This document shows, in pieces, positions 19,240 through 28,304 of a stretch of 31,030 bases of DNA. Numbering within the stretch: position 1 is the stretch's first letter; every line of letters starts with the position of its first letter. The DNA comes from Gnetum montanum (Eukaryota > Streptophyta > Gnetopsida > Gnetales > Gnetaceae). Below the pieces are notes generated by a model, which worked only from the letters and a program-made list of their open reading frames with translations, did no database searches and was not told where the DNA came from. Location of the stretch: contig MNCI01021461.1 of NCBI GenBank assembly GCA_015680685.1, forward strand, positions 537,093 through 568,122. Direction: 5' to 3'. Both the position numbers and the translations under genes were made by a program.

Positions 19240-21519
19240 TGGTAATGGATCTAATGGTGGAAGAGGTGTAGTTGGATGAGAAGGATAGTATGTTTGTGGA
19301 ACATCACTCCTAAGAGAAGGAGTTCTATAGTACTCATGGGTCTAGTAGTCAGGTTGAGGAGCGATGTGACTAGTGGAGTCACATGGAGAGATTAGCTGCT
19401 GCACATAGTACCCGTATGGGTCAAGTTGACGATAAGGGTATTGTTGATGTGGTAATGGCATTCCCCATGATTGTGGGTGTTGCCATTGTTGATACTNTGG
19501 AGATCCACTCGAATAATACGTTAAGGGTTGGTGGAACTGCCTTGGGTGACCTTGAGGATAAGGTAACCTTTTAGGTGCTTGCCATTTGTTTGATCATGGG
19601 TTTAGTGCATACTCCCTAGACTCTTGCAGATGTGAGACTACTGGGCAACATTCTTTAATATGGTCAAATTAGCATATCCCACATTCGCCATCATTGTCTA
19701 TATTCGAATCCACAACCTCTTCAATGATGGCAACTTTGCCCTTACCTTTGTTATGTGCATACTCAACTTCTTTCTTTTTCCTTCTCTCTCAGTCACTACG
19801 TTGCTCTTTAGACTCCTCGACTATTTTTAGAATGGTTTAAAATTTATCATCTAGGGAGGTCCACATTTGATCTACCTTTGCCGATACATTTGATGCAAAT
19901 TTTTGAATGGAAAAAATCTTCCTATTCACCATCTCTTTGAATGGTGACTCTTCTTCATCTTTACAAAATCTAACTTCCTTCTTTTGGAGGGAAGGATCTT
20001 TGTTGTATACCTCTGCACTTTCTATTTTCCTTAACTCACCTTCCTCCTTGGCAACTTGCTCCAACAATCTTTGTATTTGATGGGCTCTAAGCTTAGATAG
20101 CCTTCCTTGGGCATAAGTCCCAAGGGTTCTTCACGTTTTGTACCTAAGCCCATCCACGAGATGGCGTAGTTGTTCTCTTTACGAGTAACCATGGCTAGGG
20201 CAATGATCTAATAATGCATAATATTGGCCCATGATAGCATCCAATGATTCGTGTCCTCCTTGTTTCCATCCTTGAATTTGCATACGTAAGTTGGACACTC
20301 AAGAGTACGTTTGATACTTATCATTGAATAACTTTAACATGGTACTCCATTAATGAATGGATTCCAGTTCTAAGAACCTGTACCAACTTTTTGCTTCCTT
20401 GATCAATGTCTATAGAAACAACTTTATCTGTTGCCACTCATTTTTTATATTTTGCAAGGCACATGCATCGTAAAATGCTTGTAGATGGTTTTGAGGATCA
20501 GCATTATATCCCTCTTCAAATCGTGGGATGTTGTTCATGTCTAGTCTTTTGATTCTACTGTTCTTTTGGTGCATTGTTGGAATCCTAACAGCCTCTGTTA
20601 TGTCTAACATACTTTGGGTAGTGAGTAGAGGTTCATCGTGATTGTATTGTCTATGCGGTTTTGATGCCTATGCTATTCTCTACTCTTGCTTCTTTCGTGA
20701 TGTGTTTCTTTTGAATGCCCTCATCCCCTTTCTCGACTATTTTTTCTATGATCTCTATTTCACTTACCATTGTCCTCATGGTCTTTCCCTTTGCGACTGT
20801 GTTTAGATCCCAAAGGAGAGGGGGAAGAAGACAATGAAGCTAAAGAGGAAGGAGGACTGGCATCGTGACGACGTCTGTCACTTTCTCTTTGGTGGTCTCA
20901 GCCTTGGTCACAGTTACGATTGGAATGTCCATCAATGTCACATGTTCATGTTTCTTTTTTGAACTCTTTGTGTCCATTGGCATCAGAACCTAGGTTATGA
21001 ATAATTGAGTGAAGATTCTGATACACAACTCCTTGATCCAAAGTCAACGAGAGGAACATTATTTTGTGGAAAACCTCCCTAGGTAGGTTCCCCACCCTTG
21101 TTTTCACTTAGGACATACGAGACATTCTGAGACCCCTTTCCCTTCATAGATTTGTAATGTCTTTCTTGTTGTAGGTCCCTTTGGCATTGTGCCTTTGTGG
21201 GTTGATACTCTCTCGAGTTGTGTTCATGCACAACGTACTCTGCCTGTAAGTGTTGCATACCAATTCATGTGAGAGCATAAAGAAGCATGCTTGGGATTGA
21301 GCAATTGGGGGGTAACACTATGTTACCTTCAAAATCACGCCAACGCAGTTTTTTATCCTGGTGGAGGATAAAGGTAAAGTTTGGTATATGCTCATCAGGA
21401 TGAGCATATACCTTGCGAAATTGTTGGGGCACTGGCAGGTCATCATGTATACTACGTCTCCAATTGTTCATTGTGTTAGACCTAGTCGGTGAAGCATTCT
21501 CATAAGTAGAAGGAGACAT
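19240..21519 (-). pseudogene. Gag of element C (broken)
   Basis: ATG at 21519, 118 nt inside the primer site, begins an N-terminal domain (FTFILHQDKKLRWRDFEGNIVLPPN) shared with B. Core gag is seen at 20610-20413 (MLDITEAVRIP, NPQNHLQAFYDACALQNIKNEW, with DACALQN in frame where B has lost a base), then at 20160-19840 with the acidic VAKEEGELRK segment. The zinc-knuckle-like CGIC-stop-FDHIKECC near 19685-19647 contains a TAA. The tail is Pro/Gln/Tyr-rich (for example QQYPYRQLDPYGYYVQQL). An undetermined base at 19497 lies in this tail. Confidence 0.82.
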
Positions 21520-21636
21520 GATTGATTATTCAGTATGCAATACTCTTTTTCAGTGATTATAGGATAACTAACCCTAAGGGTTCATTCTAATGATGGAAAT
21601 ATTTCCTAAGTTCTAATCAGCGCACAAACAACCAAA

Positions 21637-21654
21637 TCCCTAGCAACGGTGTCA
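21637..21654 (-). other. Primer-binding site of element C (tRNA-Asp-like)
   Basis: On the minus strand it reads TGACACCGTTGCTAGGGA, one base inside the 5' LTR. It matches the plant tRNA-Asp-type site at 15 of 18 positions, and the differences are transitions. Confidence 0.78.
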
Positions 21655-21655
21655 A

Positions 21656-22517
21656 TGATGAGTGGCGAGGTACCCCTACATCCAACCATACGAACACGAG
21701 CATTACGTGCGATTTGGTTGAACTCCAAGGATTAAGTGTTTATGTGCCTACACAGAACAAGGATGGGTTATGTGATTGTTGTCTTCCCAAGCTTACTTGT
21801 AAGGCACAATTGTATGGTTAAGGAAACTTGAGGTATATGATTTTTATGCTTTTTATGTTTTAAGTTCCTAGTGCTTGAAATGGAGAAATAAAATAATTGA
21901 ATTAACTAATTTAATTTCACTAATCAACTATGCTCTAACTAATCCTAACACTAGCATATGTTCCCACTTGCTAGACACATCCTAAACTAGTGTAACACTG
22001 CTAGGATTACCAGACACTAGTTGTTATTGGGTTGCCAAGTGTTCCACGTATGCTCGAAGTGGTCGTGCTAAGTGTGCTAATTCGTTGATAATTAACAATT
22101 CAATAAAATAACATTAATTAACTAATGAGAGTAGCGAATAACAGTAAATAAAATTTAAATGAAATAATTAAGCTATTCTAAATGTTGCAAGGTTTATCAC
22201 AAAGTTTGTCTTTATTTCCAGACACAAGGTGTGCTCAGGTACACAATGCTCAAATAAAGATCCATTCACTTTATGACTCCTATTGTGGATACTCAGAATT
22301 AATTCTAACTCTGGAAAGGGAAAACTGCAAGAGTTTGACTAAGGGACTAAGAAACTAACTGCAAAATCAAGTGCCCTTATCTCTTATTTATAGGTGACAA
22401 GATGAGTTCTGATATTGCATGTCCAATATTGCTTTGGCACCTCTGATGTTGTGTACCCGATATCAAGGGTTCAATATTATGGGTCCAATATTGGGGGTCT
22501 GATATCATGACTCATCA
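21656..22517 (-). repeat. 5' LTR of element C (862 bp)
   Basis: Begins TGATGAGTGGCGAGGTACC and ends CATGACTCATCA, with GTGCT target duplication at 22518-22522. It pairs with 5522-6355. Confidence 0.9.
22386..22506 (-). promoter_or_regulatory. U3 promoter of element C 5' LTR: TATA box and seven 14-bp units
   Basis: TATAAAT at 22392-22386 on the minus strand. Upstream, reading towards the TATA box, units begin GATATCAGACC, AATATTGGACC, AATATTGAACC, GATATCGGGTA and AACATCAGAGG. After six bases come AATATTGGACA and AATATCAGAAC. Start-to-start spacing is 14 bp except at the six-base interruption. The approximate unit consensus is RATATYGGACCC. Confidence 0.65.
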
Positions 22518-22522
22518 GTGCT
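22518..22522. repeat. Right target-site duplication of element C (GTGCT)
   Basis: Exact partner of 5517-5521. Confidence 0.85.
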
Positions 22523-22660
22523 TTATGTTAGGATCTTAAGAGGCTTGTTTGTTAAGAGGGAATATCTTGTTAATTCAGGAAGGTAGTAGATGTGTTTTTT
22601 TGTTTTGAATTCCTTCTTTTAGTCTAATGTGAACATTTATTCTTAATGTTTTTTTTTTAG

Positions 22661-22916
22661 ATTTATTGTTACTAGGGTTACCTTAGCTATCAGAGCTTTG
22701 AGGATGTTAGTTGATTTAGATTTTGCAAAAGTTGCAAAAGATGCAAGCAACATCAACTTAATAGCAACATATATTCATGACATGGTATGGGACATGGGTG
22801 AGGCTAAGTCAGTGCCTAAAAAGGTTGCGTGTGCATGTAATCCTTATGGATTTAAAGGAGCTTTCAATCCTTTAGGAAGACTCAAATCTAGTTACCTAGG
22901 GGATACTTCTAGATGA
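22661..22916 (+). other. Exon-like reading frame behind a 3' splice-site sequence, unrecognised
   Basis: A T-rich run ending in TTTTTTTTAG (22651-22660) looks like a plant 3' splice site. From 22662 the frame is open for 84 codons to TGA at 22914-22916: FIVTRVTLAIRALRMLVDL, then AKVAKDASNINLIATYIHD, and a basic C-terminal part with PKKVACACNPYGFKG. I do not recognise the protein. The residue mix looks like real soluble protein with an Ala-rich helical start. No upstream exon is visible in the 140 bp left to element C. It could be a last exon cut off by transposons, a captured fragment, or chance. Confidence 0.35.
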
Positions 22917-22981
22917 GACTTAGACTTAGTTAATCTAGAAGGAAAGTGAAATTAGGTTGAAGATTATAGTTAGTAGGTTAG

Positions 22982-23864
22982 TGATGAGTGGCATGTATCT
23001 CCTACACCCAACCATATGAATCATAAGTGTTCACTAGCGATCTGGTTGAACTTGGTAGACTTAGTTATCCAAATGGCCAATATTCCTAAATAGTGAGTCA
23101 TGTGGTTACAAGATCGTTGTCTTCTTAACTCATACTTGTGTGTTATTAGTATGTATGGTTAAGTGTGAATAAGACATACGATGTAAATTTTTATAATTAT
23201 TTTGAAGATATTTTTATCTTAATGACTAGATGAGGGAATGAAGGTTTAACAATTAATTATCTAACTAATCAGCTAATCTAGTAACTAACTATCCTAACGT
23301 GGAGTAACTTTTTCCACTTGCCGTACACATCCTAAACTAGTGGTAACACTATTGAATTACCAAGTGGCTATTACTGGGCACACTAAATATCCATTGCTGG
23401 AATTACCAAGCATTAACATGTTATGTTTGAAGTGGTCATACTCATGTATTTATGTGTAATAACATTAATAATATTAATTACTTAATTACTGATAGCAATG
23501 TAAAATGCAAGCAAAGTAATGTTAATCTAGTTTAAGTGCTACAATGGATATAGCAAATCTTCATTTTATTGCCACCATGCCAATGTGTTCAAGTACATGG
23601 GCATTCAAATAAAACTCCATACACTCTTAGATCTACACTGCAGTCACTTAGAGAGAAAATATTCCAACTTTAGAGAAAGGAAACTGCAAGAGTTCAGCTT
23701 AGACTATGATTGAAATGTGCGATAAATGTGAGGGATGCATATATTTATATAAGAAATAATTGTATCATTGTCGACATATTTGCATCAATGCATCCTACCA
23801 TGCATTGACAGGGATACGTTGATGGGGATCCATTGATGTAGCTTGTGTTATTGATGTTTCATCA
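22982..23864 (-). mobile_element. Solo LTR F (883 bp)
   Basis: Begins TGATGAGTGGCATGTATC and ends GTTTCATCA. Flanked by GTTAG (22977-22981) and CTTAG (23865-23869), a target duplication with one mismatch. The shared landmark CACCCAACCATATGAATC lies near the left end, and a minus-strand TATA box at 23749-23743. No internal element sequence adjoins, so it is a solo LTR of a more distant subfamily. Confidence 0.82.
23743..23857 (-). promoter_or_regulatory. U3 promoter of LTR F: TATA box and a different 14-bp array
   Basis: TATAAAT is at 23749-23743 on the minus strand. Upstream are three uninterrupted 14-bp units on the plus strand at 23797, 23811 and 23825: ACCATGCATTGACA, GGGATACGTTGATG and GGGATCCATTGATG. 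A further TTGATG follows at 23851. The period and position match the other LTRs, though the core is CATTGATG rather than GATATC. Confidence 0.6.
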
Positions 23865-24300
23865 CTTAGCTAAAAAGGAGCAATAGAGGTGATTGTGGTG
23901 GCTCCTATCATGCAATTTGAGTTTTAGGAACTTCCTACTTGGGCCACATGATTGTTGCAAACCTGTTGAGGTTACTTGGTAGCATAATCATTGGATACTC
24001 TTAATGGAGATCAATTGATGATAAGGATGTTTTAAGATGTTTAACGATGAGGAGGTTGCAGGTAGGCTAGGCCATTTGCTATTATTTGTTACAGTAGGAG
24101 TTGGGGGTAGTAGCATTTGAAAACCTTGTTAACAAGAGTTGAGACTTCATTGTTGGGTAGCCAACCTATAGTTAACTTAAGGTTAGATTGAACATTTGAA
24201 ACAGAAATATAATATTACATCAAAAATAAGTACAATCTTTTCTTGTTACATCCATTGTTAACCACTTTTTTGAGTGATATTTAACTTTCACGAAATAAAT
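23865..24300. other. Intergenic DNA between LTR F and the DUF247 locus
   Basis: I see no reading frame of note, no repeat shared with the rest of the window, and no RNA gene. Confidence 0.5.
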
Positions 24301-24960
24301 GTAATGTCTATTAAATAGATCCTTTAGATCCTTGACTGGAATAAACCGTGGATTCCAATTTTATTATTGTTATTATTTTATATGCATGTAAATGATAAAT
24401 GAAGTTTTCCTTTATATAAAGAAGTGACCTCACAAATAACATTCCTTGTAAAAGACGATTTACAAGGCTAAATGCAAATGGGTTCGCCAGACTCGAAACC
24501 GTCCGTCCGTACGTATAGCAATCACGAGAGCAATTCGCAACGAAGAAAAAATTAAAAGTACAAAACAACACTTCACCAAGAGCAAGCAATCTGCAACGGT
24601 GCAAAAAGAAACGGCCGCCAATGCTGCCCACTCAACGCAAATGTTTCGTTGTGCTTTCCGCCTCAGCCGTTGCACCTGCTGCTGAGCACTCAGAACATCT
24701 TCATAGCGTCGTGTCGACGCCAAGCAAATTTGCAACTGCCCACAAAGGAACTCCTACTGATCTACAACTTTTCAAATGCCAAGCAACACACACGGACAGA
24801 AACCTACACTCCCTGCATCATCATCTGACCTACAACGCTTCCAATGCCAATCAACACACACGGACACGGACAGAAACAAAGGAAGCTACCTACGCTACAC
24901 TCCCTGCATCATCATCTGTATGAACTACGAAGGCGGCTGCTAGTGCAGGTTCATGTAAAC
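24301..24960 (-). other. 3' flank of the DUF247 gene, possible 3' UTR
   Basis: Composition rises from AT-rich at 24301 to mixed by 24480, continuous with the gene. A minus-strand AATAAA hexamer at 24365-24360 could serve as a poly(A) signal, which would give a 3' UTR of about 600 nt; this is weak evidence alone. The tandem duplication at 24757-24915 lies inside. Confidence 0.35.
24757..24915. repeat. Two-copy tandem duplication just downstream of the DUF247 stop
   Basis: Unit one (24757-24824, 68 bp) and unit two (24825-24915, 91 bp) share CTGAYCTACAACNYTTYCAAATGCCAA-type starts, the CAACACACACGGACA block and the CTACACTCCCTGCATCATCAT end. Unit two has about 23 extra bases, including a repeated ACGGAC. 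The last unit ends 45 bp from the stop codon. Confidence 0.8.
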
Positions 24961-26460
24961 TCAGCTGCCCTTGCATTTGGGGCTGAGCGCGCAAAACGTC
25001 TGGATAACATCGGCGCCAACCAGAAGAATCCCCACCAACATGGCCACGGCAGTCCAGGGCCGCGAAAAGTAAGTATCCCGGAACTCCTTCAAAATGCTCC
25101 TGAGCTTGCTCCTGTAGAAATTCTTGATCAGCACCTCCTGCAATTCCTCCTTGAGCGGCGACGGCGGCTCCAGGCGCCCCGAGAAGTAAGGGCGGCACAT
25201 GTCGTGCCACATTCTGGCGATGTCGGAGTCCTTGAGCATGAGGCTGTCGCGGACGATCACATGGCCGTGGCGCAACAGCCTAACATCATCCGCACTGTCG
25301 ATGAGGCAGTCCATGAGTTCCACGTACGTCGTCACCGGCCTGTGCTCCGCCGCGGCGTCGTTGAACTCGAGCGCCATGACGTTGCGGAGCAGAACTTCAG
25401 TGTAGACGTGGGACATGGTCACGCGGGGCAGGTACAGCGTGCCCGACTGCTTGTCCAGATGGATGCGCTGCTGCAGTTTCGTGAATGCACGGAAGCGGAC
25501 GCCCGCCTTGCTCAGCGACTCGGCGTTGTAGGCCTCCACGAAATCGTGGTTGCCGCGCTGCGCCGGGTGTTTGATGAACACTCCCATCACTGCCGCCACG
25601 GCGTCGTCGGTGCGGTACCGTAGCCGGCCCAGCCACGAATACCACTTCTGCGCAGTGTCCTGCTGCGGCCGCTCGTTAACCGTCAGGATATCCGCCAGCT
25701 GCTCCCGCAGCATGCCCAGCAGGTGCTCCGAACCTGCCGCCGACCACCGCAACGGCGATGGATGTTGGCCTTGATCGAGCTGTCGAACGATGGAGGACTG
25801 CATGTTCTGAAGCTGTATTTGGTGGAAAGCGAACGGCGAGAGCTTCAGAACGGCTCGCCTCAGCATGTCGTCCACGGATTTGTGATGGTGGAAGTCATGC
25901 GCTTCTACCGCCTCCGCAAAGGCCGCCTTCACAACCGTGAGCGGCAGCTGGTTCTCCACCATCACCACGTCGCACATGAGTCCGCCCTGGACGTAGTCGA
26001 AGCCGCGGAAAACGTTCCCCGGCCCTTTCACGACACTGACGGACCGTTCCGCGTCCGTGTCGCAGCGCAAGCCTCGGGAACCGACGGTGGTGGGGGCGCG
26101 TGGCTCCGACGGACGGAGGAGGTAGTCCAGGAAGCAGAGCAGGAAAACAGAGTCCATGGCTACGGTTTCCTGCTGGGCCGTATCGAAAGGCGCGGTAAGG
26201 CCGTAGAATGCTTGCAGTCGCTGGGCCATCTCGTCTGGTTGCAGCTGCTTCTTCAAATTATCGAGCACGGCGTCGCCGAGCGATGCGGCGCAGTGGCTCT
26301 TGAAGTGGCGGCCGAGCATGAGATTGATGAGACGGTCCATGTGCAACGGCCCCAGCGAGAGTAGCTGCGGATCGTAGGCCTCGCGCTTGTACTTGCGCAG
26401 CGGATCTGGCACTCTGTCCAGCGCGTACGCCACGCCGCTTGCTCTCTCCAACTCCGACAT
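24961..26460 (-). CDS. DUF247 (UPF0481) family membrane protein, intronless
   Basis: A 499-residue protein ending in TGA. The frame is open further upstream to about 26601 but has no ATG there, so ATG at 26460 (context GCGGCCATGT) is the likely start. Family landmarks in order: RVPDPLRKYKREAYDPQLLSLGPLH-type N terminus (residues 16-40), VAMDSVFLLCFLDYLL (100-115), DVVMVENQLPL (164-174), and the C-terminal block LPRVTMSHVYTEVLLRNVMALE through DDVRLLRHGHVIV to MWHDMC (344-422). A YFSRPW motif (464-469) precedes a single hydrophobic segment (470-491) and a short tail. DUF247 proteins are plant-specific and mostly uncharacterised; two act in grass self-incompatibility. Function here is unknown. 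The gene is strongly GC-rich against AT-rich surroundings and shows no disruption, so it is probably functional. Confidence 0.93.
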   Translation of the reverse strand: MSELERASGVAYALDRVPDPLRKYKREAYDPQLLSLGPLHMDRLINLMLGRHFKSHCAASLGDAVLDNLKKQLQPDEMAQRLQAFYGLTAPFDTAQQETVAMDSVFLLCFLDYLLRPSEPRAPTTVGSRGLRCDTDAERSVSVVKGPGNVFRGFDYVQGGLMCDVVMVENQLPLTVVKAAFAEAVEAHDFHHHKSVDDMLRRAVLKLSPFAFHQIQLQNMQSSIVRQLDQGQHPSPLRWSAAGSEHLLGMLREQLADILTVNERPQQDTAQKWYSWLGRLRYRTDDAVAAVMGVFIKHPAQRGNHDFVEAYNAESLSKAGVRFRAFTKLQQRIHLDKQSGTLYLPRVTMSHVYTEVLLRNVMALEFNDAAAEHRPVTTYVELMDCLIDSADDVRLLRHGHVIVRDSLMLKDSDIARMWHDMCRPYFSGRLEPPSPLKEELQEVLIKNFYRSKLRSILKEFRDTYFSRPWTAVAMLVGILLVGADVIQTFCALSPKCKGS

Positions 26461-26611
26461 GGCCGCCGTGAATTGTGTATGTTGCTGTGATTTCTTTTTC
26501 GAAATGTGCCCTGCCCGGATTGTGGCATAATTCTGTGTTACTGTTACATTTATGATGGCCAAAAGATGGCGAATGATGCTTGGCTTCTTGGCAGCCGGCA
26601 AAAGGGGTCAT
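26461..26611 (-). promoter_or_regulatory. Possible 5' leader of the DUF247 gene with upstream ATGs
   Basis: On the minus strand three ATGs precede the start at 26460. One at 26611 opens a 117-codon frame overlapping the gene in another frame. One at 26549-26544 is an immediate start-stop (ATGTAA). One at 26528 opens a 91-codon overlapping frame. They matter only if transcription starts upstream of them. No convincing TATA box is seen close by, so the transcription start is unknown. Confidence 0.3.
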
Positions 26612-27080
26612 CGGAGCAGGGTCCCGGACCCCGGTAGATGAGCCAAAGCGTTTGGTCTATTTTCCAAACCAAAAAAAGGTCGCTTCTTTACTCTTTATTC
26701 CGGTGTTCTTTTTATTTATTTTCTCCTTTAGTCTTTCGCTTTGCTTACGGCTGCTTCTTTATTTGAAGTTGTGTTCCACAGTTGTATGGACTAGTCTTTC
26801 AACTAAAATATTGGAATTCTACAGGCTACTCTAAGAACATCTCAGGAGAAAGCGGGACGGCGGAATGATTAACGGAGTATCCTCTGTCTTCATAAGAAGG
26901 AGCCGGCACGCTATTCTAGGTGCGTCCCGTTGACGCGTCTCTTTATTAGATAGAGAATGGAAGCAAAGAATTTAGACAGCTAACCTTCGGAAATGTCCAG
27001 CGACCAACTTCGGAATCTTCTGCCTGCTTTTTCCGTTCTGATCTGCGACGATGATCGAGAGGTGCCATTCCTAAAAGGTT
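26612..27080. other. Compositionally distinct block upstream of DUF247, possible organellar insertion
   Basis: This stretch mixes pyrimidine-rich runs (for example CTTTAGTCTTTCGCTTTGC), purine blocks (GAGAAAGCGGGACGGCGG), AAGAAGGAGCCGGCACG and frequent CG dinucleotides. It differs from both the AT-rich repeats and the coding region, and the style resembles plant mitochondrial intergenic DNA. A short hydrophobic frame (26580-26834, plus) overlaps it but is not recognisable. I cannot name an organellar gene in it, so this is a hypothesis. It also contains the inverted repeat GGGTCC-C-GGACCC near 26620. Confidence 0.3.
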
Positions 27081-27371
27081 AAAATAAACTATATCCATTG
27101 GAAAGAAAAAGTAGTATTCTCATGTTCTCAATAAAGTGTTAATTAGAGAATTGCTTCCCAAATAAATCTCGCGTTTCCCTTTCTTTCTAATTTACTCATG
27201 TTGTATATTTTTTATTCTTTTATTTTTTAAGAGAAAGATAACTTATGGTTGGTAGCACAACCTCTACCAACACAGCAAGATAGATGTACCTACTAATAAA
27301 AAGGGTCTGATCACAAGGTTACTCTACTATTGTCACACTAAAAAGCAAGGTAAGAATTGAACCCACCAAAA
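27081..27371. other. AT-rich intergenic DNA
   Basis: Nothing coding is visible. A small inverted repeat (GGTTGGTAGCACAACCTCTACC, stem words GGTTG/CAACC) lies at about 27247-27268. Confidence 0.4.
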
Positions 27372-27489
27372 GATGAGTGTTGATAATGTACTTAAATGTG
27401 TATAAGGATCTTACCTTTTAACTTCTTAGAGATGAGTGTATTAACAATGTACTTCAATACGTATAAGGATTGTTGCTTTTAACTTCTAG
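27372..27489. repeat. Two-copy 59-bp tandem duplication
   Basis: Units 27372-27430 and 27431-27489 align throughout: GATGAGTGTTGATAATGTAC against GATGAGTGTATTAACAATGT, then TATAAGGAT and CTTTTAACTTCT in both. Roughly four fifths of positions match. No function is suggested. Confidence 0.75.
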
Positions 27490-27615
27490 GTAGAAACTTG
27501 TAGCATAGTATTATTTTATATCCTTAATTGTTCAAATTTGTTTTTCCATCTAAAAGAAACTCTAATTTACTAGGATGAATAAAATAAATAGATTACAATT
27601 TCACACTCTCTTATA

Positions 27616-28304
27616 TACATAGCAAAATCATTTTGTGGATATGATTCTAGAGTTGTGACTATTAATAGAGTCATTCAATCATGATTATAAACTACATACT
27701 ACATGACATTATTGCTTTGTGGCTCTTCAATTGAGCATGCACTTACCTATAGGTTCCTTTCGCTATGAACTTCGTAGAATTTGACAGAACTTTGAGATTT
27801 TGTTTTACATGAGACTTCCTTTGAACTCTTCCTTATTTTCATAGGTCAACCTCAAATGCTAATGTTATTAGAACATTTAATAACATTTCATGAGTCATTT
27901 AACTGAGAAACTAAAGAGTATACCCAATCCCTGTAGTTATACTCTAACATCCCTTAACTCACAACTCTATAAGCATGTCATAAATGATAATATATATTCA
28001 AAATCTACCAAATTTACTCCATACAAGCTTCCTTTATTTACTTTCTTATTTAGGAGTATGTTGATTCACTTTTTAGATTCATCACTTCATCACCTAATTA
28101 CTTTGTAACTTCATGGGTTGGTCTTTATGCATAACCTCTCCTTTGTTACTTTCTAATAGCATCTTCTAAGGCTTTTTAGCTTAAAATTCCACAATGTATT
28201 GTCCTTCAATATTTTTGAGTCATTATGTGCCTTTTAGGTCATCATGCAACTCTCAAGGCCACTTTATTTCTTGCATTTTGTTAGTTCTTAGCCACCTTGG
28301 AAGT
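27616..28304. repeat. Diverged first unit of the 577-bp repeat, with 111-bp lead-in
   Basis: Lead-in 27616-27726 (TACATAGCAAAATCATTTTG onward) matches 29561-29650. Unit 27727-28304 (578 bp) aligns with the three units at the window end, for example CTAATGTTATTAGAACATTTAATAA, the CCCAATCCCTGTAGTTATAC stretch and the closing GCCACCTTGGAAGT. It is clearly more diverged than those units are from each other. Confidence 0.8.

Larger units (their letters stand above)
5522..22517 (-). mobile_element. Element C: full-structure Ty3/Gypsy-type retrotransposon carrying nested element B
   Basis: On the minus strand the order is 5' LTR (22517-21656), primer site, gag, protease, reverse transcriptase, RNase H, integrase, a 2-kb non-coding tail, polypurine tract and 3' LTR (6355-5522). 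PR-RT-RH-IN order is diagnostic of Ty3/Gypsy. The tRNA-Asp-like primer site and pol sequence suggest the plant Athila/Tat side of the family, but that is tentative. Exact GTGCT duplications flank it. Without the 7036-bp element B and one CTAAT copy it is about 9.95 kb. By eye its two LTRs differ by roughly 8-10%, mostly transitions, so the insertion is old. All genes are broken. Confidence 0.9.

Noticed and set aside
22411-22517. Reading the 14-bp U3 arrays as a CRISPR array
   Set aside because: The units are far shorter than CRISPR repeats, there are no unique spacers, and the host is a plant.
25397-25645. Other minus-strand frames overlapping DUF247
   Set aside because: Shadow frames within the coding region, with composition typical of frame-shifted GC-rich sequence.
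24844-26364. Long plus-strand open frames (for example 24844-25623 and 25723-26364)
   Set aside because: They lie antisense to the DUF247 gene and are open only because of its GC-rich codon use. They are Arg/His-rich with no family features.
26461-26601. Extending the DUF247 protein by 47 residues to 26601
   Set aside because: The first codon there is TTG and no in-frame ATG exists upstream of 26460. The extra residues also do not look like the family's N terminus.
26616-26632. Palindrome GGGTCC-C-GGACCC as a regulatory site
   Set aside because: Short palindromes of this size occur by chance and no partner copy or known site was recognised.
27247-27370. B-box-like GGTTCAATTC on the minus strand near 27357-27366 as a tRNA or SINE
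   Set aside because: No A-box at a suitable distance upstream on that strand and no cloverleaf could be drawn.
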